In this document: piece after piece, positions 1 to 5,473 of the stretch | Numbering within the stretch: position 1 is the stretch's first letter | How the letters are laid out: the number at the start of each line of letters is the position of its first letter | From: Lachnospiraceae bacterium | Lineage (GTDB): Bacteria > Bacillota_A > Clostridia > Lachnospirales > Lachnospiraceae | DNA: 5,920 nucleotides | NCBI GenBank assembly: GCA_017614185.1 | Contig: JAGACI010000236.1 | Coordinates: 1-5,920 of the forward strand | Direction: 5' to 3' | The notes under the pieces: generated by a model | What the model saw: only the letters and a program-made list of their open reading frames with translations | Databases searched by the model: none | What the model was told of the DNA's origin: nothing | Program-made: the position numbers and the translations under genes

Positions 1-1595
1 ACCTTAGCAAACTTGATAGCTGAAAGTGAGTCAGCAACGATTGAAAGACCTGCAACACCTGTTGCGAAGTATCTCTTAACGTTCTTATCGTGAAGAGCCA
101 TCTCTGCTCTCTCGTAGCAGTACTTATCATGCATGTAGTGGATGATGTTGAGGGTGTTAACGTAAACCTCAGCCTGCCACTCCATCATATCCATGAACTT
201 GTCCATAACGTCATCGTAATCGAGAACGTCACCAACAACAGGACGATACTTAGGACCAACCTGCTTCTTGGTCTTCTCATCGATACCACCGTTAAGAGCG
301 TAAAGTAAGCACTTAGCAAGGTTAGCACGAGCTCCGAAGAACTGCATTTCCTTACCGATAACCATTGAAGATACGCAACATGCGATACCGTAGTCATCAC
401 CGTGTGTAACTCTCATGAGGTCATCGTTCTCGTACTGAATTGAAGATGTTGTGATGGAAATCTTAGCACAGTACTTCTTCCAGCCTTCAGGAAGTCTTGT
501 AGACCAAAGAACTGTAAGGTTGGGCTCAGGTGAAGCACCAAGGTTCTCAAGTGTGTGGAGGTAACGGAAGCTCATCTTTGTAACCATGTGACGGCCGTCA
601 ACACCAACACCACCAAGAGACTCGGTTACCCATACGGGATCGCCTGCGAAAATCTGGTTGTACTCAGGTGTACGAGCGAAACGTACGCAACGTAACTTCA
701 TGATGAAGTGATCAACGAACTCCTGAATCTGCTCCTCTGTGAAGGTACCGTTCTTAAGGTCTCTCTCAGCGTAGCAATCAAGGAATGTAGATGTACGTCC
801 AAGTGACATAGCAGCACCGTTCTGCTCCTTAACTGAGCAAAGGTATCCGAAGTATGTCCACTGAATAGCTTCCTGTACGTTAGCTGCGGGCTTAGAAATA
901 TCGCAACCATAAGAAGCTGCCATTTCTTTCATCATCTTTAAAGCAACGATCTGCTCTGAGATCTCCTCACGAAGACGGATAACATCGTCTGTCATGATCT
1001 TGCTTGTAGATGCCTTCTGGTCCTCTTTATCCTCGATAAGTCTGTCGATACCGTAAAGAGCAACTCTTCTGTAGTCACCGATGATACGTCCACGTCCGTA
1101 TGCATCAGGAAGACCTGTGATGATGTGGCTTGTACGGCAAGCTCTCATCTCAGGTGTGTAAGCATCGAAACAACCTGCGTTGTGTGTTTTACGATGTGTT
1201 GAGAAGAACTCACTGATCTCAGGGTCTACTTCGTAGCCGTTATCTGAGCAAGCTTTCTCTGCCATACGGATACCACCGTAAGGCTGTAATGATCTCTTGA
1301 AAGGCTTATCTGTCTGGAAACCAACGATTGTCTCCTTGCTCTTATCAAGATAGCCGGGGCCGTGAGAAGTGATTGTAGATACAACCTTGGTGTCCATATC
1401 AAGTACACCGCCTGCCTCACGCTCTCTCTTCATGCAGTCAAGCACCATGTCCCATAAGTCTTTGGTGTTCTGTGTAGGGCCAGCGAGGAATGACTCATCA
1501 CCATCATAAGGATGATAGTTCTTCTGGATGAAATCACGAACGTTAACTTCTCTGTCCCACTTACCTGTTACAAAATCTGTCCATTCAGGTCTCAT
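1..1595 (-). CDS. pflB: Pyruvate formate-lyase (formate C-acetyltransferase), 3' end cut by window edge
   Basis: This is the cytoplasmic glycyl-radical enzyme that converts pyruvate and CoA to acetyl-CoA and formate in anaerobic fermentation. The frame is open from ATG (1593-1595) to the left edge and gives 531 residues. The start is fixed by a perfect AGGAGG at 1603-1608, 7 nt upstream. The N-terminus reads [13 protein letters not shown]. Family hallmarks are [15 protein letters not shown] (about residues 163-177), WVTESLGG (322-329) and the active-site pair in GIACCVSS, Cys406-Cys407, matching E. coli Cys418/Cys419. [10 protein letters not shown] follows, with Arg423 matching E. coli Arg435. 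Family members are about 740-760 aa, so roughly 210 residues are missing, including the C-terminal glycyl-radical RVSGYA motif; radical competence cannot be checked here. No frameshift or internal stop was seen. Codon use is strongly biased, as expected for high expression. The activase gene pflA often lies next to pflB but is not visible here. Identity is near certain. Confidence 0.97.
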   Translation of the reverse strand, partial: MRPEWTDFVTGKWDREVNVRDFIQKNYHPYDGDESFLAGPTQNTKDLWDMVLDCMKREREAGGVLDMDTKVVSTITSHGPGYLDKSKETIVGFQTDKPFKRSLQPYGGIRMAEKACSDNGYEVDPEISEFFSTHRKTHNAGCFDAYTPEMRACRTSHIITGLPDAYGRGRIIGDYRRVALYGIDRLIEDKEDQKASTSKIMTDDVIRLREEISEQIVALKMMKEMAASYGCDISKPAANVQEAIQWTYFGYLCSVKEQNGAAMSLGRTSTFLDCYAERDLKNGTFTEEQIQEFVDHFIMKLRCVRFARTPEYNQIFAGDPVWVTESLGGVGVDGRHMVTKMSFRYLHTLENLGASPEPNLTVLWSTRLPEGWKKYCAKISITTSSIQYENDDLMRVTHGDDYGIACCVSSMVIGKEMQFFGARANLAKCLLYALNGGIDEKTKKQVGPKYRPVVGDVLDYDDVMDKFMDMMEWQAEVYVNTLNIIHYMHDKYCYERAEMALHDKNVKRYFATGVAGLSIVADSLSAIKFAK

Positions 1596-1641
1596 TTGTA
1601 AACCTCCTATTCATTCTGTGAATTATAAAACCATATGTGTA

Positions 1642-1660
1642 TGCGACCTTAAAAATCGCA
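1642..1660 (-). other. Small hairpin in the pflB 5' leader
   Basis: A perfect 5-bp inverted repeat, TGCGA/TCGCA, encloses a 9-nt loop, and one flanking G-U pair extends it in the minus-strand RNA. It lies within the roughly 75-nt leader predicted between the pflB promoter and its ribosome binding site. It could stabilise the mRNA, bind a regulator or be chance. There is no U-tract after it, so it is not a terminator. Confidence 0.35.
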
Positions 1661-1677
1661 CCAATCTCGTAACTCTC

Positions 1678-1706
1678 ATTATATGATTATAGCGAATTTC
1701 AGTCAA
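1678..1706 (-). promoter_or_regulatory. Sigma-A promoter for pflB
   Basis: Read on the minus strand, the -35 box is TTGACT (1701-1706) and the -10 box is TATAAT (1678-1683), separated by exactly 17 bp. This nearly consensus promoter fits a highly expressed fermentation enzyme. Transcription should start near 1671, giving a leader of about 75 nt. A second TATAAT-like string at about 1687-1692 lies inside the spacer but has no good -35 partner. No clear Rex-type (TTGTTAA-N4-TTAACAA) or FNR-type (TTGAT-N4-ATCAA) palindrome was seen around it. Confidence 0.85.
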
Positions 1707-1725
1707 GCAAAGGAGATGTACTTTT

Positions 1726-1746
1726 TTGCATACAAAGCCTTGCATA
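1726..1746. repeat. TTGCATA direct repeat between divergent promoters
   Basis: The 7-mer TTGCATA occurs at 1726-1732 and again at 1740-1746, start to start 14 bp. The pair lies between the -35 box of the pflB promoter and the right-facing promoter, and the second copy overlaps the latter's -35 box. That placement would suit an operator acting on both transcription units. The motif does not match a regulator I know, and a 7-bp repeat in AT-rich DNA may be chance. Confidence 0.3.
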
Positions 1747-1768
1747 ATGGGTGTCCTCGGATTATACT
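1740..1768 (+). promoter_or_regulatory. Sigma-A promoter for the DUF1858 gene
   Basis: The -35 box TTGCAT (1740-1745) and the -10 box TATACT (1763-1768) are 17 bp apart. Transcription should start near 1775, leaving a leader of about 44 nt before the ATG at 1819. Its -35 is separated by 33 bp from the -35 of the divergent pflB promoter, so one bound factor could influence both. It may also drive the sirtuin and DUF951 genes by read-through of the terminator at 2027-2057. Confidence 0.7.
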
Positions 1769-1818
1769 ATAGGAGATTCAGAAAGTAGTAATTGTTTTTT
1801 CATATGAAAGGATTAAAA

Positions 1819-2013
1819 ATGGCAGAGATTACCAAAGATACATTAATTGGTGAAGCTATATTGATCAATCCTAACATTGCTCCTGTTCTTATGGACATGG
1901 GCATGCATTGCCTCGGTTGCCCCGCATCTCAGGGTGAGTCCCTTGAGGAGGCAGCTATGGTTCACGGCATGGATATCGATGAGCTTATGGCGCAGATTAA
2001 CGCGCTCAATTAA
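1819..2013 (+). CDS. DUF1858 small redox-disulfide protein (hybrid-cluster-protein-associated type)
   Basis: This is a 64-aa soluble protein of the DUF1858 family, in the 'hybrid cluster protein-associated redox disulfide' group and related to the N-terminal domain of ScdA-type proteins. Visible hallmarks are an N-terminal [11 protein letters not shown] segment (4-14), a P-x-x-A-x-V-L-x-x-x-G-M stretch (18-29), and the CxxC pair Cys31-Cys34 in HCLGCPAS. A helical tail, [16 protein letters not shown] (41-56), follows. The biochemical role is unproven; thiol redox or metal-cluster handling is inferred from the CxxC and from family associations. The ATG at 1819 was chosen because AAAGGA (1807-1812) sits 6 nt upstream. 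In-frame TTG (1792) and ATG (1804) lack a usable ribosome binding site. It diverges from pflB and is followed at once by a strong terminator, so it may be mostly monocistronic. Confidence 0.9.
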   Translation: MAEITKDTLIGEAILINPNIAPVLMDMGMHCLGCPASQGESLEEAAMVHGMDIDELMAQINALN

Positions 2014-2026
2014 TATTGCTATGAAT

Positions 2027-2057
2027 AAACTCCGGTGTACTGCACCGGGGTTTTTTT
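2027..2057 (+). terminator. Intrinsic terminator after the DUF1858 gene
   Basis: A stem begins AAACTCCGGTG and closes with CACCGGGGTTT. It contains one G-U pair and a 5-nt loop (TACTG, 2038-2042), and is followed by a run of seven T (2051-2057). The GC-rich core is 2030-2050. It starts 13 nt after the DUF1858 stop codon. This is a strong rho-independent terminator on the plus strand. Confidence 0.92.
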
Positions 2058-2086
2058 CAACAAATTACTAATCAGGGAGGGTTAAT

Positions 2087-2812
2087 ATGTCACTTAACGA
2101 AGATATTGCTACATTGAAAAAATGGGTTGATGAGAGTAACAACATTGTCTTCTTCGGAGGAGCAGGCGTTTCTACCGAGTCCGGTGTCCCGGATTTCAGG
2201 AGTGTGGACGGATTATATAACCAAAAGTACGACTACCCTCCGGAAACGATATTAAGTCACACCTTCTACCGTCGCAAAACCGACGAGTTCTACCGCTTTT
2301 ACAAGGACAAGATGCTCTTTCTTGATGTAAAACCCAATGCTGCACACCTTAAGCTTGCAGAGTGGGAAAAAGAGGGTAAATTAAAGGCTGTTGTAACCCA
2401 GAACATTGATGGTCTTCATCAGGCTGCCGGAAGCAAAAATGTATTGGAGCTTCACGGTTCGGTTCACAGAAACTACTGTGAAAACTGCGGTGCTTTTTAC
2501 GATGCATTATATATGAAAAATGCAGAAGGTGTTCCGAAGTGTGAAAAGTGCGGAGGCCCCATCAAACCCGATGTCGTTCTTTATGAGGAAGGTCTTAATC
2601 AAAAGACCATTGCGGATTCAATAAGATTCATAAGTCAGGCGGATATGCTTATTATCGGAGGTACATCCCTGGCAGTCTATCCCGCAGCCGGACTTATCGA
2701 TTACTATGAAGGAGACAAACTTGTTTTAATCAACAAGACTCCGACCCCCAGAGACCGTCAGGCAGACCTTGTTGTAACAGGCGCCATCGGAGAGATTTTC
2801 AGTCAACTATAG
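2087..2812 (+). CDS. Sir2-family NAD-dependent protein deacylase (sirtuin)
   Basis: A 241-aa cytoplasmic sirtuin that removes acyl groups, typically acetyl, from protein lysines, consuming NAD+ and releasing nicotinamide and O-acyl-ADP-ribose. The full domain is present: GAGVSTESGVPDFR (25-38), TQNIDGLH (104-111), catalytic His123 in LHGSV, a zinc site of Cys131/Cys134 and Cys152/Cys155, VVLYEEGL (163-170), GTSLAVYPAAG (192-202) and INKTPTP (215-221). No key residue is missing. The Y-x-x-R acyl pocket motif of SIRT5/CobB desuccinylases appears replaced by Y69-x-x-Y72 (EFYRFYKDK before PNAAH), which argues for deacetylation rather than desuccinylation. The ATG at 2087 follows AGGGAGG (2074-2080) by 6 nt. 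Only 29 nt separate the upstream terminator from this start, so its promoter is unclear. DUF951 follows after 13 nt, probably co-transcribed. The family symbol cobB/srtN is not assigned because the subfamily is uncertain. Confidence 0.95.
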   Translation: MSLNEDIATLKKWVDESNNIVFFGGAGVSTESGVPDFRSVDGLYNQKYDYPPETILSHTFYRRKTDEFYRFYKDKMLFLDVKPNAAHLKLAEWEKEGKLKAVVTQNIDGLHQAAGSKNVLELHGSVHRNYCENCGAFYDALYMKNAEGVPKCEKCGGPIKPDVVLYEEGLNQKTIADSIRFISQADMLIIGGTSLAVYPAAGLIDYYEGDKLVLINKTPTPRDRQADLVVTGAIGEIFSQL

Positions 2813-2825
2813 TTGTGAGGATTTT

Positions 2826-2996
2826 ATGGAAGAGATTAAAGTCGGTGATATTATCCGAATGAAAAAAAGCCACCCCTGCGGAAGCAACGAGTGGGAAGTT
2901 TTAAGAGTCGGTGCTGACTTCAGACTAAAATGTGTCGGCTGCGGTCACCAGATAATGACGCCAAGAAAAAACGTCGAGAAAAATATAAGAAAATAA
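2826..2996 (+). CDS. DUF951 small conserved protein
   Basis: This 56-aa protein belongs to DUF951, a small family common in Firmicutes with no settled function. The typical pattern is present: KVGDIIRMKKSHPCGSNEWE (5-24), then VGADFRLKCVGCG (28-40) and a basic tail, RKNVEKNIRK (47-56). His16-Pro-Cys18 and Cys36-x-x-Cys39 could form a zinc or nucleic-acid-binding knuckle, but with three visible cysteines plus histidine this is inference. The start ATG follows GAGGA (2817-2821) by 4 nt, and the gene begins 13 nt after the sirtuin stop codon, so the two are probably one operon. Its stop lies just before the hairpin at 3001-3030. At 56 residues it is easily missed by length-filtered gene calls. 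Confidence 0.9.
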   Translation: MEEIKVGDIIRMKKSHPCGSNEWEVLRVGADFRLKCVGCGHQIMTPRKNVEKNIRK

Positions 2997-3000
2997 AATT

Positions 3001-3030
3001 AAGGCCTGCGTCCCAAAGGACACAGGCCTT
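3001..3030. terminator. Hairpin terminator between convergent DUF951 and cstA genes
   Basis: AAGGCCTG and CAGGCCTT flank GTCC/GGAC with loop CAAA, making a 13-position stem that fills most of the 53 bp between the two stop codons. In minus-strand RNA the single irregular position is a U-G pair and the stem is followed by AATTTTATTTT. In plus-strand RNA the same position is a C-A mismatch and only UUU follows. It is therefore a convincing terminator for cstA and a weaker one for the sirtuin-DUF951 unit. Confidence 0.85.
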
Positions 3031-3049
3031 TAAACTGCTTAAAATCTTA

Positions 3050-4762
3050 TTACTTCTTAGCTGCCTGCTTCTTGAATGTGCCAACACCCTCAACAACGAG
3101 GATAACAGCAAGAACTACCATTGCAAGAGCAAAGATAAGCTGGAACCAGTTACCCCATGCAAGAGCACCTTCAGCGCCCTGAGCCATAGCTGCGATCTTC
3201 TTGTAAACTGTGATTACAAGGCTGCAGATAGTAGCTGTAAGCATGAAGCACATAGGGATGTAGAACATCTTGTTATTCTTTCCAACTTCGCCGAGCCATG
3301 CAGCAACTGCCATAAGAGCAATACCTGCAAGGAGCTGGTTAGCTGCTCCGAAGAGACCCCAGATCTGGCTGAGTGAAAGACCACCAAGGATACAGCCTAC
3401 AACAACCATAAGTGTTGTACCGAAGAGAGGATGAGCGAGGAGCTTACGAGCACCTGTTGCATCCTTATATGTCTCCTCATCTTCCTTTAAGAAGAGCTCT
3501 GAGAACATGAAACGGCTAAGACGTGTACCTGTATCAAGTGATGTCAAAGCAAATACGGAAACTGCAAGTGTAAGTAATGCATAGATTGTGTTGTAAACTG
3601 TAGAAGCTTCAACGCCAAACATTGTAGCAATACCTGCTGCGAAAGCAGCTGCGGGTGAACCGAAGTCACCGTTTGTGTACTTGCTGTATACCATACCAAC
3701 AGCGATAAGAGAGATGATACCAAGTGCTGACTCGATAAGCATTGAGCCGTAACCGATAGCCTTTGCATTCTTCTCTGTATCAAGCTGCTTTGAAGATGTA
3801 CCTGTTGAAATAAGTGAGTGGAAACCTGAACATGCACCACATGCAACTGTGATGAAGAGTGCAGGGAAGAGGCCTCCGATCTTTGTTGTCCAACCAGTAA
3901 ATGCAGGAAGTTCAAATGTTGCCTGGCCTGTGAATGCGCTTAACAGGATACCGATTACTGCAAGAGCCATCATACCGTAAAGTAAGAAGCTTGATAAGTA
4001 ATCACGAGGCTGTAAGAGAATCCATACAGGAACAAGTGAAGCGATTGTGATGTAAGCACCGATAAATACAATCCATGCTGTACGGCTCATTGCAAAACCG
4101 CAGTTAAGACCAACGAATACTGCAACAGCGATACCGATGATACCGATGATTGTAGCAGGGCCTGTCTTCATGCCAAGGCGGCTTGTAAGTACACCGTAAA
4201 TGATTGCAAGTACGATGAAGAGCAGTGAAATCATAGCAGTTGTCTGGTTTCCTGTAGGACCTGTTACGAAACCGAACTGACCTGCATCAGCTGCTGTAAA
4301 GAATGTTCCCGCAACTACGTTAACGAAAGATGCGATAACAAGAATAAGTACAAGTAATGCAAAGATGATGAAAAGTTTCTTCGCTCTGGGACCCATTGAA
4401 TCCTTGATGATTTCACCAACGGATTTACCGTCGTGACGAACTGATGCGAAGAGTGAACCAAAGTCCTGAAGTCCTCCGAAGAAGATACCACCGATTACAC
4501 ACCATAAAAATACGGGAACCCAACCAAATACGGAAGCCTGAATAGGTCCGTTGATAGGGCCTGCGCCGGCGATTGAAGAGAAGTGATGTCCCATCAATAC
4601 TGCGGGCTTAGCTGCAACATAATCGACACCATCCTCGTGCTCAATTGCAGGAGTCTTTCTGTCAGGGTCGATCCCCCATTGCTTCTCGAGCCATGAACCA
4701 TAGAACTTATAGCCCAATGCCAGGAGAATAATAGCTGCTAAGATAATTAGTAATGCTGTCAT
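3050..4762 (-). CDS. cstA: CstA-family transporter (carbon starvation protein A; pyruvate/peptide uptake)
   Basis: This is a 570-aa polytopic inner-membrane protein of the CstA/BtsT family. E. coli BtsT is a pyruvate/H+ symporter, and CstA takes part in pyruvate and peptide uptake; the substrate here is not shown by sequence. The first membrane segment is at about 3-19, with many more up to 540-560. Family motifs: HHFSSIAGAGPINGPIQA (59-76), GLQDFGSLFASVRHDGKSVG (97-116), LQPRDYLSSF (250-259), CGACSGFHSLISTGTSSK (308-325), SLDTGTRLSRF (408-418) and WGLFGAANQLLA (468-479). It is shorter than E. coli CstA (about 700 aa), as is usual for clostridial forms, and no frameshift is visible. The ATG follows AAGGAG (4770-4775) by 7 nt. 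It is the second gene of an operon, 18 bp after the 165-aa protein. No YbdD/YjiX-like small partner, as found beside E. coli cstA and btsT, follows it here. Confidence 0.95.
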   Translation of the reverse strand: MTALLIILAAIILLALGYKFYGSWLEKQWGIDPDRKTPAIEHEDGVDYVAAKPAVLMGHHFSSIAGAGPINGPIQASVFGWVPVFLWCVIGGIFFGGLQDFGSLFASVRHDGKSVGEIIKDSMGPRAKKLFIIFALLVLILVIASFVNVVAGTFFTAADAGQFGFVTGPTGNQTTAMISLLFIVLAIIYGVLTSRLGMKTGPATIIGIIGIAVAVFVGLNCGFAMSRTAWIVFIGAYITIASLVPVWILLQPRDYLSSFLLYGMMALAVIGILLSAFTGQATFELPAFTGWTTKIGGLFPALFITVACGACSGFHSLISTGTSSKQLDTEKNAKAIGYGSMLIESALGIISLIAVGMVYSKYTNGDFGSPAAAFAAGIATMFGVEASTVYNTIYALLTLAVSVFALTSLDTGTRLSRFMFSELFLKEDEETYKDATGARKLLAHPLFGTTLMVVVGCILGGLSLSQIWGLFGAANQLLAGIALMAVAAWLGEVGKNNKMFYIPMCFMLTATICSLVITVYKKIAAMAQGAEGALAWGNWFQLIFALAMVVLAVILVVEGVGTFKKQAAKK

Positions 4763-4780
4763 GTTTTTTCTCCTTTTATA

Positions 4781-5278
4781 TTAATATGTGAGTATATTGC
4801 TAACGAGCTTCTTCTGTAGTCTCCCCTGATAATTGTAGGTCACTTCGTTTGAAGAAGTCTCTATTGCAACCAGCCTGAAATTGCTCCAGCCTTTAAATCC
4901 AAAGGCGTAGCTCTTGTAATGTCTGGTCTTTTTGGCCAGCTTCTTGGCACCGTCACTTATCTTCTCACAGATTAAATAGACTGTTACGTCGGAGTTTCTG
5001 TGGGTGGAATCCGGAACAACCTTATTGACTCCGTCCTCCCAGGCGATGTCTGTCAATTCCTTGACTTTTTCTTCCTCTAAGGTGTCTGCTTTATAAAAAT
5101 ATACGTATTCGTTACTTACAACATCAGCATATTTTGCTGCTTTCACAAGCATGTACTGCTCATTGTGAACGGAAAAATGGGCTACGGCATCAAACGGCTT
5201 CAAGCATTCTTCGGTCTCTATATTGTAGTAAGCCTGATAGGATTTCAGAAATTTCTGAAGCACTTCGTCTGTTGTCAT
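4781..5278 (-). CDS. Uncharacterised soluble 165-aa protein upstream of cstA
   Basis: I do not recognise this family. The protein has no signal peptide or membrane segment, is rich in Lys, Glu and Tyr, and looks like a compact alpha/beta cytoplasmic protein. Its N-terminus (MTTDEVLQKFLKSYQAYYNI) looks helical. Next come likely strands AVAHFSVHNEQYMLVKAAKY (31-50) and NEYVYFYKAD (56-65), and an acidic helix, EEEKVKELTDIAWEDGV (68-84). The C-terminal half begins with a strand, SDVTVYLICEKI (96-107). A basic helix, DGAKKLAKKTRHYK (109-122), follows, then an aromatic/glycine patch, YAFGFKGWSNFRLVAIE (124-140). Cys25 and Cys104 are the only cysteines. The ATG follows AAAGGG (5283-5288) by 4 nt; an acceptable but close spacing. 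Its stop is 18 bp from the cstA start and both share the promoter at 5326-5354, so a regulatory or accessory role for CstA is plausible but only inferred. Coding status is well supported by length, ribosome binding site and operon position. Confidence 0.85.
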   Translation of the reverse strand: MTTDEVLQKFLKSYQAYYNIETEECLKPFDAVAHFSVHNEQYMLVKAAKYADVVSNEYVYFYKADTLEEEKVKELTDIAWEDGVNKVVPDSTHRNSDVTVYLICEKISDGAKKLAKKTRHYKSYAFGFKGWSNFRLVAIETSSNEVTYNYQGRLQKKLVSNILTY

Positions 5279-5325
5279 AATACCCTTTCATGTTGCGTAT
5301 ATTCTGTATCAACAACACCATTTTC

Positions 5326-5354
5326 ACTTTATCACGTCAAATCGCCATAGTCAA
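5326..5354 (-). promoter_or_regulatory. Sigma-A promoter for the 165-aa protein-cstA operon
   Basis: On the minus strand, TTGACT (5349-5354) and TAAAGT (5326-5331) are 17 bp apart. Transcription would start near 5319, about 40 nt before the ATG at 5278. A second TTGACG (5335-5340) lies within the spacer but has no good -10 at the right distance. No convincing CcpA cre palindrome was seen nearby. Confidence 0.72.
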
Positions 5355-5383
5355 TGAAATTTGCCATTTTTGTTCTAGGCTCG

Positions 5384-5398
5384 ATACCTTTTGGGTAT
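5384..5398. repeat. Short inverted repeat upstream of the cstA-operon promoter
   Basis: ATACC (5384-5388) and GGTAT (5394-5398) are perfect inverted copies around TTTTG. The centre is about 40 bp upstream of the promoter's -35 box, a position where an activator could bind. Arms of 5 bp are weak evidence and chance is quite possible. Confidence 0.2.
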
Positions 5399-5433
5399 AT
5401 CTGACAAGACAGTATATCCGTATTGTTGAATAC

Positions 5434-5459
5434 AAAAAAACAAGCCCGAAGGCTTGTTT
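5434..5459 (-). terminator. Intrinsic terminator after the nucleosidase gene
   Basis: On the minus strand a perfect 9-bp stem, AAACAAGCC/GGCTTGTTT, closes a TTCG loop on a C-G pair. This is the very stable cUUCGg tetraloop. A run of seven T (plus-strand A at 5434-5440) overlaps the stem's end. It begins 14 nt past the stop codon of the nucleosidase gene and insulates it from the promoter at 5326-5354. The plus strand would form a CGAA loop with a poorer U-tract, so the direction is minus. Confidence 0.93.
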
Positions 5460-5473
5460 AATAATCTTTCTTT

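Noticed and set aside
1687..1692. A second TATAAT-like string in the pflB promoter region
   Set aside because: The nearest TTGACT is only 9 bp away and no alternative -35 fits at 16-18 bp. The TATAAT at 1678-1683 has the correct 17-bp spacing.
1792..1818. Possible upstream starts (TTG 1792, ATG 1804) for the DUF1858 protein
   Set aside because: Neither has a well-placed ribosome binding site, and AGGAG at 1771-1775 is too far away. The ATG at 1819 has AAAGGA at the right distance and gives the usual family length.
1877..2071. A plus-strand open frame overlapping the DUF1858 gene
   Set aside because: It runs through the terminator hairpin in a different frame from the recognised CxxC protein and lacks a ribosome binding site.
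2930..3376. A 148-aa plus-strand open frame with many cysteines, running antisense to the end of cstA
   Set aside because: It overlaps the DUF951 gene out of frame, crosses the terminator hairpin and lies antisense to conserved CstA sequence. It has no convincing start or ribosome binding site; its openness reflects cstA codon bias.
3544..3915. A 123-aa minus-strand open frame inside cstA
   Set aside because: It is an alternative frame within the conserved CstA region, with low-complexity Ser/Leu/Gln/His-rich content and no ribosome binding site of its own.
5292..5313. Imperfect dyad GTTG...CAAC in the leader of the cstA operon
   Set aside because: Only the outer 4 bp match and the interior positions do not pair, which is not distinguishable from chance.
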